This document shows positions 9,060 to 16,613 of a stretch of DNA of 64,000 nucleotides, one piece after another. The position numbers and the translations under genes were made by a program. The DNA is taken from contig JANQQL010000025.1 in the NCBI GenBank assembly GCA_028289345.1, forward strand, positions 434,001-498,000, in the 5' to 3' direction. The notes below the pieces were generated by a model that saw only the letters and a program-made list of their open reading frames with translations, did not search any database and was not told where the DNA came from. The stretch's first letter is position 1, and each line of letters starts with the position of its first letter. The stretch is from Planctomycetota bacterium (GTDB lineage Bacteria > Planctomycetota > B15-G4 > SIAN01).

Positions 9060-10118
9060 ATGAAGGTTTCGGTGCTGGTGGGAACGGTCAAGGGCGGCTT
9101 TCTGTTCCGCTCGGACGAGAATCGCAAGAAGTGGACGGTCGAAGGCCCGCTCTTCAAGGGCTGGAAAGTGACCGCCGCGACCCGGGCCAGCGACGGCAAG
9201 TACGTCGCTGCCACCGCAAACTTCGTCTATGGGCTCGCCATTCACCGCAGCCCGGACTTGGTCGAGTGGACTCAGGTGCCGTGCAGTCCCGAGCTTCCCG
9301 AGGGCCAGGACTTCAAACTCAATGAAGTGTGGACGATGACCGCTGCCGACAATCGCGTGTACGCTGGCGTCGACGAGGCGGCCATGTTCGAAAGCGAAGA
9401 CCAAGGCGAGCACTGGAGCTTCGCGCCGGGGCTGACCAATCATCCGAGTCGCGACAAGTGGTTTCCTGGGTTTGGCGGACTGTGCGCGCATTCCTTGTTG
9501 GTGGATCCCAAGAACCATGATCGACTGTGGTGTGGGATCTCGGCAGTGGGGGTGTTCCGCAGTGAGGACCGTGGAGAAAGCTGGTCCTGCAAGAACGAAG
9601 GCATTCCCATGATCATCGAAGACCAGGAGCACAAGGACATCGGCTTCTGCGTCCATGCGATTGCTCAAGATCCCGACGACCCTCAGCTCATGTACCGTCA
9701 GGATCACAAGGGGATGTTCCGCAGCAAAAACGGCGGAGATCTCTGGGAGAAGAACGAAGAGGGGTTGCCTTCCGGATTCGGTTTTCCCTTAGCCCAAGAC
9801 CACACCACCAAGGCGCTGTTTGCGGTGCCGTTGCAGAGCGACGAGTACCGCATGCCGATTGATGGCGCGTTGAAGGTCTACCGCAGTCAAGACGGCGGCG
9901 ACTCGTGGCAAGGCATGAGCAAGGGACTTCCGCAAGAGCACGCCTACATGGGCGTGTTGCGCAAAGCCATGGCCGTAGACCATCTGGATCCGTGCGGGGT
10001 GTTCATCGGAACGACCGCGGGCACGGTGCACTACTCGGCCGATGGGGGGGATACCTGGGGCGACCTGCCGGGAGTGTTCCCACGGATTCTCACCGTTCAG
10101 GCGTTCGTCGAGGACTAA
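9060..10118 (+). CDS. BNR/WD40-like beta-propeller protein (sialidase-like fold)
   Basis: 352 aa. Repeats of the type 'FxSEDxGExW' recur (FESEDQGEHWSF, FRSEDRGESWSC, FRSKNGGDLWEK, YRSQDGGDSWQG, YSADGGDTWGDL), the Asp-box signature of BNR/sialidase propellers. It has no signal peptide, so it is predicted cytoplasmic and is unlikely to be a true secreted sialidase. It starts at an ATG with ACGGAG and GAGG upstream. Three bases separate its stop from the next gene, a MoaD/ThiS-like protein, so the two form an operon and probably work together. Confidence 0.88.
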   Translation: MKVSVLVGTVKGGFLFRSDENRKKWTVEGPLFKGWKVTAATRASDGKYVAATANFVYGLAIHRSPDLVEWTQVPCSPELPEGQDFKLNEVWTMTAADNRVYAGVDEAAMFESEDQGEHWSFAPGLTNHPSRDKWFPGFGGLCAHSLLVDPKNHDRLWCGISAVGVFRSEDRGESWSCKNEGIPMIIEDQEHKDIGFCVHAIAQDPDDPQLMYRQDHKGMFRSKNGGDLWEKNEEGLPSGFGFPLAQDHTTKALFAVPLQSDEYRMPIDGALKVYRSQDGGDSWQGMSKGLPQEHAYMGVLRKAMAVDHLDPCGVFIGTTAGTVHYSADGGDTWGDLPGVFPRILTVQAFVED

Positions 10119-10121
10119 GCC

Positions 10122-10400
10122 GTGGCTCGCGTTCAGGTGGAACTGCCGAGTTTGCTCGCGGCCGCGACCGGTGGCCAGCGGTCACTCGAGATCGAAGCGG
10201 ACACGCTGGAAGAGGCGTTGCGGGTTCTTGTGACTCAGCATCCGCGGCTGAAGGGGCATGTGTTTGATGAACGAGGCGAGCTGCGCCAGCACGTGCTTTG
10301 TTTCCTGAATGAGACGAATACTCGGTGGATTGAAGATCACGGGCGTGCGGTGAAGGACGGGGACCGGATTGTTTTGTTGCAGGCGGTTTCTGGGGGGTGA
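10122..10400 (+). CDS. MoaD/ThiS family ubiquitin-like sulfur carrier protein
   Basis: 92 aa from a GTG start 3 bp after the upstream stop. The sequence has the beta-grasp pattern: LEIEADTLEEALRVLVTQHP, then VLCFLNETN, GRAVKDGDRIVLLQAVSGG, ending with the Gly-Gly tail needed for adenylation and thiocarboxylate formation. MoaD feeds molybdopterin synthase and ThiS thiazole synthesis; here the partner is a beta-propeller protein rather than MoaE or ThiG, so it may serve another pathway. moaA lies elsewhere in the window (28564-29592) but not in this operon. Confidence 0.88.
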   Translation: MARVQVELPSLLAAATGGQRSLEIEADTLEEALRVLVTQHPRLKGHVFDERGELRQHVLCFLNETNTRWIEDHGRAVKDGDRIVLLQAVSGG

Positions 10401-10556
10401 GGGGAGGGCCTGAATGACGGCAACTCCCTGGGACCAGTCTCATTCGCCCTTCGGAGCTTTGCTTCGGCCCTAGCGAACAGTTCCCATGGACACCTTGTCG
10501 CGCAGCTTGGCGAGTCAGCTAGCTTGCCACATTTTGCGAGCAACCAAGCTCGGACG

Positions 10557-11678
10557 TTAGCGAGGCTCGGCGTCGTTGAGAGGTGGTCTCATCAACGGGA
10601 GGATCTCGTGAAGTTGTTTCCGGAGGAGACGCGTCTCGTACAGGATCTCCCTCAGTGCTGCTCGATCCGTGGGGCCGACAGCGATCGGATTGATCTCGAC
10701 CCTTGGATCGCGGTCGCCACGGCCGGGCTCGCCGGGAAATGCAATCAGGCCAACCGGTTCCCATCGGTAAAGCGCGATCAGGGTGGCAGTTTCACCGGCG
10801 GCGACCTTCTGCTCCAGAGGGAGAATCTGTTCGATTCGAGTTCCGACCTCCGTTCCTGGGCCATCTAGGTTCTCTACCGGCTCGAATCGGATGGTCGGTA
10901 GCACTCGGTGAGTCCGTCCGTTTTCGAGCCGGATCCACCCTTGGAACCGAAGTTCGAAGGGGATCTGTGCCCACGATGGCTTGGGCATCGCAAGAACATT
11001 GGGAGCCGTAACTGTGATTTCATTGTTCGATGTGCCGGCAGCCCAACCGTATCCGGACGGAACCAGAGGGCCTGTGGTTGGGGATTCCTCCGTCGGTAGC
11101 AGGGGCGGCGGTATCAGCAGAGGGAGCCAGGTTCGCGGTACTAGTCTGTCCGGTGGAGTCGTCCCGAAGGGAGCAGTGCTCGCGCCTGGGCCCAGCCAGA
11201 AAAGAGGTTCGTTCTCGTCGAGTGCAAAAGCGTAGACCGTCACGCGCGGTTGCCCTTCTAGACCTGGCGGCAATAGCGCGTTGTGCTCGTACCAGGCAAC
11301 GAAGCGCCGGTTGTTCCCTTTCCCCTGCTGGTTGGGAAGACGTAGGCCAGCGTCGACTCTGGCTTCCGAGCGGAACACGCCAAAAGCACTGAGCAGTCCC
11401 CCGACCTGATCCGACAGCTTGCGCACTCGGAAGGATCCCACCGTACAGGCGAATTCGTAGTGGAAATCGTCCTGAAGCAGGCTCGTGGGCGCGGGTAGGA
11501 CGAGGAGATCCGGGTCAGTCCAAATCTGCGCCGTTCCGACCAACGTGTTCGGCAGCAACCCGCCGGTGGCCATCGACCGGTGCTCCAGCGAGATCGTGTC
11601 AAAGTCCTGGGCCGTGCTGTGGGCGCAGGCCAACATGACTACCGTTGGGATGACAATCGTGCGTAGCAGCTCCTTCAT
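10557..11678 (-). CDS. Secreted protein of unknown function
   Basis: 373 aa with a clear signal peptide (MKELLRTIVIPTVVMLACAHSTAQ, cleavage near residue 24). The ATG is supported by GGAG about 7 bases upstream. I recognise no domain. The mature part is rich in Pro and aromatic residues, with beta-strand-like segments such as RVTVYAFALDENEPLFWLG. The last 30 residues (AALREILYETRLLRKQLHEILPL) look helical. It stands alone between convergent and co-oriented neighbours. Confidence 0.7.
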   Translation of the reverse strand: MKELLRTIVIPTVVMLACAHSTAQDFDTISLEHRSMATGGLLPNTLVGTAQIWTDPDLLVLPAPTSLLQDDFHYEFACTVGSFRVRKLSDQVGGLLSAFGVFRSEARVDAGLRLPNQQGKGNNRRFVAWYEHNALLPPGLEGQPRVTVYAFALDENEPLFWLGPGASTAPFGTTPPDRLVPRTWLPLLIPPPLLPTEESPTTGPLVPSGYGWAAGTSNNEITVTAPNVLAMPKPSWAQIPFELRFQGWIRLENGRTHRVLPTIRFEPVENLDGPGTEVGTRIEQILPLEQKVAAGETATLIALYRWEPVGLIAFPGEPGRGDRDPRVEINPIAVGPTDRAALREILYETRLLRKQLHEILPLMRPPLNDAEPR

Positions 11679-11992
11679 GGGAATACTCCTAGATCCCTGC
11701 AGTCATGGATGGACTGCGTGCTATGGACGACGCCGCAACAGAAATGAGATCTGTCCGCGTTGATGCGCAGACTGCCGATTGCCAGAGAGCATAGTGTTCT
11801 GGTACTCGGATACCGAATGAATACATCAGTTGGAATATGACGTGCACCCATTCGAGTCAGCCGTGACCTCGCTTCTTGTGGGGTGCACATCTAGGTTCGG
11901 ACGCGAACGCCTTGCTAACGAAGCTTAGCTCCTATCGCTAGGCGGTCGATCGGAGGCGAGCATGGATCCTTCTTCGGCGTCGTCGGCGCAGC
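11679..11992. other. Intergenic region with an 8-bp inverted repeat
   Basis: No credible gene. An inverted repeat GTGCACCC (11842-11849) / GGGTGCAC (11881-11888) lies about 165 bp upstream of the secreted-protein start on the minus strand and may be an operator or part of a leader. Base composition is lower in GC than the surroundings. Confidence 0.4.
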
Positions 11993-14089
11993 CTACCGGC
12001 CAGAGGAGATGTCCGCAGCGTTTCCTGAGAACCGCACCGTCGTTTCACCCGTCGCCTCGATTTTTCCCGACTCCATTTCCCCAAACGCCTGGAAGGTCAC
12101 GGCGAAGCCATCGAGGGCTGCACCCGCCTGGAAGAACAACGTGTCACTGCCAACGCTGTCCAATGACGAGTGGGCAATGCACGTGAAGAACGGCTGGTCA
12201 TTCACCCCAGTCACCACCACCGCCGCGGGTCGATTCCCCGCTCCACCGCTCAGTTGCACTTCCAGCCGACCCGGCAGAGACACCACCGGCTCGGTGCGAA
12301 TGCTGAGGGCCGGCGGAGGATCCGGCTCGCCATCAACGTTCCCTGGACGAGTCCCATCATCCGGCGGAGCCCCTTCTAGCTGACGCATGAGTTCGTGATA
12401 CCGCTGTCGCTGGGCCCGAGACATCGATCCTTCGAGAAGATTGCGTTCGAGCCACGGATCCGCCTCGATGTCGAAGAAGCTATCGCCGCCGCCGAAGCTT
12501 CGGTGGATCAGGTGGTATTGCTTGTCGCGAATGGCCCGGGTGTGTTCCGGGAAGTCGACGCGCACGGCGTTGGTGAGTGACCAACCTCCCGGCATGCTTG
12601 GGTCCTTGATGGCGACCTGGGCGAACGTCGTTTGCTCGATGCCGGCGCGGAGAACGGAGAAGCGAAGAGTCCCCTCGCTGTCGGTCACAAAACCCTGGTA
12701 GTCAATGACGGGAGTCGGAACGACAGTGCCGCCGAACCCTTCGCTCGCACCCTGGCGTGGTCCGCGAATGAGCAACGCGGTTTGATTGGCGGGCGCGCCT
12801 TCGATGACGAACTGCGCCTGCTCTGGCGACCGGACCATGTTTCCTTCGAGGCGGAGGCTTGCGCTCCCGGGACCGGCGAACCCCAGGTCTTCGGACCAGT
12901 CTTGGCGGCGTTGCGGAGAGGGGCCTCCTCGGACATTCGGGAAGAACTTCTCCGAGAACAGCGTCTGCCGTTGGCCGCTCGAAGAGGGATCTTCGATGAC
13001 GGGCAGGAAGCTCAAAGAATCGAGCTTTCGGGTGTCCTCGCGCTGCGCTGTCAGGTCAACGTTGGCGATGTCGGCGATGGTGGCAAACAGGTCCACGGTG
13101 TGGACGAGTGCCTGGGACTCGCTCCCGGGCTTTCGCACGTGCGGGCCGGTGACGATCAGCGGGATGTTGACGCCCCCGCGATACAAGCTGCCCTTCGCCT
13201 TCCCTGGCAAGACGGGCGCCTTCGTCACCGCACCATCCGGTGTTCCGTTGTCGCTCAGGAAGATCACCGTCGCCTCTTCCCACAGCGGTCCGAGTTCCTT
13301 GCGCATGCGGCCGATTTCGGTGTCCACCGCCTCACACATGGCCTTGTAGTAGGGGCGTGGATCGTCGTCCACCGGCCCGGCTTGGCTCAATTCCTTGCGC
13401 GTGGCCTCACTCAGCAGGTGATCGGGCGGAGCGTGGAACGGACTGTGGGGCGCGTGGAAGTTGACGAAACAGAACCACGGCTCCTGGGCCTTCGAGATCC
13501 ACTGGATGGCATCGTCGACTTGATCCGTTGTGGCGTACGCCTGCTCCCGCGACTCGATTCCGTCCACGACCTTGTTGAAATCGAAGAAGGTCTGATCGCC
13601 TTCGAAGTTGAGCAAGGTTCCGGCGTAATGGTCGTAGCCGGCCACGTTGGGTGACAGCAGGCCGCCGGTGGACTCGCGCGTTCCGAGATGCCATTTGCCG
13701 AAGAGCGCGTGTTGGTATCGATCCCGGGTGCCCTGATCGAGCATCTCTGGAATCGTGAGGTCGGCGAGAGAGAGGGGGACCGGGTCGTTCCACTCGACAT
13801 GACCCAAACCGGTGCGAAAGCCATAGCGACCTGTTTGGATGGTGGCGCGGGTCGGAGTGCACAGCGGATTCGACCACGCGTTGCGAAACAGGACTCCGTG
13901 CTCGATCATCGAGTCCAAGGTCGGCGTGCGGGCGGCATCGGTTTTCACACCGTAGCCACCGACCATCTCGAAGCCCATGTCGTCCACCATCAGGATCAGG
14001 ACGTTGCCTGGGGATTGCTTGGCGCCGAAAGCTGCCGATCCTCCCAAAGTTCCCATGGCCACAACAGCAAGACGCAAGGCGGGTTGCAT
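11993..14089 (-). CDS. Secreted sulfatase (formylglycine type) with extra C-terminal domain
   Basis: 698 aa. A signal peptide (LRLAVVAMGTLGGSAAFGA) is followed by the sulfatase start LILMVDDMGF (metal-binding D36, D37) and the signature CTPTRATIQTGRYG, in which Cys77 should be converted to formylglycine. Other landmarks include GKWHLG, NFHAPHSPFH and FLSDNGTP. The last 100 or so residues (PPALSIRTEP...TTVRF) lie beyond the catalytic unit and resemble the C-terminal ends of other secreted proteins here. It probably hydrolyses a sulfated polysaccharide outside the cytoplasm; no sulfatase-maturase gene is certain nearby. GGAAGGG upstream supports the ATG. Confidence 0.93.
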   Translation of the reverse strand: MQPALRLAVVAMGTLGGSAAFGAKQSPGNVLILMVDDMGFEMVGGYGVKTDAARTPTLDSMIEHGVLFRNAWSNPLCTPTRATIQTGRYGFRTGLGHVEWNDPVPLSLADLTIPEMLDQGTRDRYQHALFGKWHLGTRESTGGLLSPNVAGYDHYAGTLLNFEGDQTFFDFNKVVDGIESREQAYATTDQVDDAIQWISKAQEPWFCFVNFHAPHSPFHAPPDHLLSEATRKELSQAGPVDDDPRPYYKAMCEAVDTEIGRMRKELGPLWEEATVIFLSDNGTPDGAVTKAPVLPGKAKGSLYRGGVNIPLIVTGPHVRKPGSESQALVHTVDLFATIADIANVDLTAQREDTRKLDSLSFLPVIEDPSSSGQRQTLFSEKFFPNVRGGPSPQRRQDWSEDLGFAGPGSASLRLEGNMVRSPEQAQFVIEGAPANQTALLIRGPRQGASEGFGGTVVPTPVIDYQGFVTDSEGTLRFSVLRAGIEQTTFAQVAIKDPSMPGGWSLTNAVRVDFPEHTRAIRDKQYHLIHRSFGGGDSFFDIEADPWLERNLLEGSMSRAQRQRYHELMRQLEGAPPDDGTRPGNVDGEPDPPPALSIRTEPVVSLPGRLEVQLSGGAGNRPAAVVVTGVNDQPFFTCIAHSSLDSVGSDTLFFQAGAALDGFAVTFQAFGEMESGKIEATGETTVRFSGNAADISSGR

Positions 14090-14342
14090 GGCGGTTTCCC
14101 TTCCCAGTCCCCCGAATCGACTCGCCCTCCCCAGAACGAGCCCGAGGACGGGCTCCCGACCCGTTTCCTCGCAGCGTCACAGTGGATTCAGTGAATCCCC
14201 GTGGCTGGTTCGGGAACCTCCTCGACTAATGGAACCGCCGTTTGCAGTCGCTTGTTTTGGATGGGAACTCTTTGCCGACCAGGCTTTCGAGAGTCACCGC
14301 AGGCGGCGGGGGAACGGCCCAGGTCGCGAACACGAACTCGAC

Positions 14343-15104
14343 TCACAACTCCAAGAACTCGCGAACCTCTTCCTCCTCGAGGAGCCGCTGCACCGGCCCG
14401 TGAACCTCTGCGAACCGACCCGGCTGGGACCGCTCGCGATGCTGGCGAATGCGAATCGAGCCGTCCTCTTTCTGCAACACGAAGATCACGTTGCCCTGTT
14501 CGAGATCGAGGATCCGACCATTGACGATGCCGATCTCTTTGCCATCGCCCATGCGAATGCCGACCCAGTCGACCTCTCCGTAGACGTTGTGCATGGTTCC
14601 CTGGAAGAAGTAATGGGGATGGCTGCGGGAAACGGCCCAGGGACCGGCGGTCTCGAACGGTTCGGGGCCGCGGGCGATGACGTGCATGATTGGCTCGGTG
14701 ATGATGACGTCCCACCAAGTCTTCCCTTCCGGAATGGCGTCCTCGTCGAGGGGTTGATTGGCGGAGCAGGCTTGGATGGTCACCGGCTCCGAGGTGGGGA
14801 CCGGCGCGACTCCTAGCCCGTGCATGGTCCTTCCACAAAGGTCGTATTCCGGCACGGGGAAGGCGAGGTAGGGAAAGGGAAGTGGTTCGAGCTCTGGATC
14901 CAGCGGCGTCCCCATGACTTCCAGATCGATCTCGAGAACCTCCAGATTCCATTCTTCGGGGTCGTTGTAGAGGTCTGCGTGATGGGACGCTTGTTCGGGC
15001 GTCCAAGCGGGGGTGGGCAGTCGGCTCGGGGTGTCGACGAGGAGGCAAGCGACGAATCCCAAGGGAAGGAGTCGGGTAAGTGAGAGAATCGAAAAGCGCA
15101 GCAT
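14343..15104 (-). CDS. Secreted protein of unknown function
   Basis: 253 aa from the ATG at 15104, which has CAGGAG 9 bases upstream and begins a signal sequence (MLRFSILSLTRLLPLGFVACLLV); longer in-frame starts up to 15281 lack this. The mature part contains Trp/Pro-rich segments and the block TWWDVIITEPIMHVIARGPEPFETAGPW. No domain is recognised. It is divergent from the XRE-cupin regulator gene (15310), which may control it. Confidence 0.72.
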   Translation of the reverse strand: MLRFSILSLTRLLPLGFVACLLVDTPSRLPTPAWTPEQASHHADLYNDPEEWNLEVLEIDLEVMGTPLDPELEPLPFPYLAFPVPEYDLCGRTMHGLGVAPVPTSEPVTIQACSANQPLDEDAIPEGKTWWDVIITEPIMHVIARGPEPFETAGPWAVSRSHPHYFFQGTMHNVYGEVDWVGIRMGDGKEIGIVNGRILDLEQGNVIFVLQKEDGSIRIRQHRERSQPGRFAEVHGPVQRLLEEEEVREFLEL

Positions 15105-15309
15105 GTCAGGGAACTCCTGGATCAGGGAGTCGATCGACTCGGTCATGGGGGGCGTTGGAAGAGACCCGGCGGGGGCGACTCTCCTCCTGACCTGATCTAT
15201 GAGTTGGGACAGTGCCAAGTTCATGGAAATCTGGACCGCCCCCGACTTGGCTAAGGTGACCCGTGGTGGTTTCGAGTGCATTGGCCCGGGGCTCCCCAGG
15301 AGATGTTGC

Positions 15310-15978
15310 GTGCCGTCCTCTTCCGATCACACCCGCTCCCGCAAGCTACTCGAGGAAGTCGGTCCGGCCGTCGTGGGCCAGCGACTGCGCCGGCTTCGCG
15401 AATCCCAGGGCCTCTCCATCCGTTCCCTGGCCGAGAAGGCGTCCGTCAGCAAGAACTCCGTCGTGCGGCTGGAGCAGGGCGGAGGCACCCAGTCCGGCAC
15501 TCTGGTCAAGGTTTGCACCGCTCTGGGCTTTCACATCGATCGCTTGTTGGAAAACAAGGATCGCGACGCGGTGACCGCCGCCGCTCACCATCACGATCAG
15601 GATCGCTGGTACGACCACGGCGACATGGGTTCCGAGCCACTCCTGGGCGCGACCGGGCCTCTCACCAAGAAAGAGCGTGCCAAGGCCGTCAAGCTGGGCG
15701 CGCAAACTCCGGTCAAGCTGCTCCAGTCGCGGCTCCCCGGCGGCCGGGTCATGCCATCACTGCTGGAAGTGTATGAACCAACCGAACCACGCAGCCACAT
15801 CGGAGAAGAGTTCGCCTACGTGCTCGAAGGCAAAGCGATCATCACCGTGGCGGGGGAGGAGCACACGCTCGAGGCGGGAGAAGCGCTGACCTTTTGGAGC
15901 GCCGAACCGCACAGTTACGCACCCGCGGATTCGCGTCGCGTGCCGGTGAGAATCTTGTCAGTTCGGATCGAAGGTTAG
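15310..15978 (+). CDS. XRE-family transcriptional regulator with C-terminal cupin domain
   Basis: 222 aa. The GTG start is chosen because AGGAGA lies 6 bases upstream. An HTH_3 domain is at about residues 18-75 (VGQRLRRLRESQGLSIRSLAEKASVSKNSVVRLE) and a cupin fold at about 150-220 (HIGEEFAYVLEGKAIITVAGEEHTLEAGEALTF). Regulators of this class often bind a small molecule through the cupin. A His-rich linker (AAAHHHDQDRWYDHGD, about residues 96-111) separates the domains and might bind metal. It is divergent from the secreted unknown at 14343-15104. Confidence 0.9.
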   Translation: MPSSSDHTRSRKLLEEVGPAVVGQRLRRLRESQGLSIRSLAEKASVSKNSVVRLEQGGGTQSGTLVKVCTALGFHIDRLLENKDRDAVTAAAHHHDQDRWYDHGDMGSEPLLGATGPLTKKERAKAVKLGAQTPVKLLQSRLPGGRVMPSLLEVYEPTEPRSHIGEEFAYVLEGKAIITVAGEEHTLEAGEALTFWSAEPHSYAPADSRRVPVRILSVRIEG

Positions 15979-16270
15979 GCCTGCAGAGGACACGCTTTGC
16001 TTTCGGCGAGCGAGGCGGGCATTCGGTCAGCCGTGAAAACGACGCGTGGAACGGCGTCCCTCACGTTTCCCAACGACCAAATCGATCGGAAAAAACATCC
16101 GCCCTTCTGCGCCGAAAACTCCTGGAAGATTGGCCAGGTTGTACGACTTTGGGAACGTCAAGGCGGGAGCCGAAAATCCGTCTGCTCGTGGCCAAGTTTT
16201 CTTGCGATTCCCCAGGACGTGGCATTCTTGAGGGGCACCCGACGATGTCTTTTTTCGCAAGTGAGGAACT

Positions 16271-16495
16271 ATGGCACGAGACAGCTTCCGAGACGCCTTC
16301 AAGAGCTCCAGCCCCCGAGTCAATCTGCAGGAGTTCTCCAAAGACAAGCCTTTCGGGCGAGTGACGACGATCAGTCACCTTCAGTCCGTTCTTGTCGACA
16401 CTGTCGAGCGCGTTCTTCGGGAGCAGTCTGTTGCCTTCGATCCGGCCGAGGTGCGTGAGCAAGCTCGCGCCCAGTTGGTCCGCGCCCTGTCCTGA
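16271..16495 (+). CDS. Small protein of unknown function
   Basis: 74 aa. The ATG follows GTGAGGAACT, a good RBS. The protein starts MARDSFRDAFKSSSPRVNLQEFSKDKPFGRV and continues as an amphipathic helix region; it lacks a signal peptide and Cys residues. I do not recognise a family. It stands alone between the XRE-cupin gene and the end of the convergent membrane protein gene. Confidence 0.62.
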   Translation: MARDSFRDAFKSSSPRVNLQEFSKDKPFGRVTTISHLQSVLVDTVERVLREQSVAFDPAEVREQARAQLVRALS

Positions 16496-16613
16496 GTCTT
16501 GTTTGGCCCGGATGATCCGGGAGCTTGTCGCGAACATGTTCTATTCGCGGGCTTCATGAATCATCCGGCCGCGATCTTTCCGGCCAACCGGCAAGCCCCA
16601 CTGCTAGGTCGTT

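Noticed and set aside
12632..13654. 340-codon plus-strand frame opposite the FGly sulfatase
   Set aside because: Antisense to a conserved gene, no RBS, low-complexity text.
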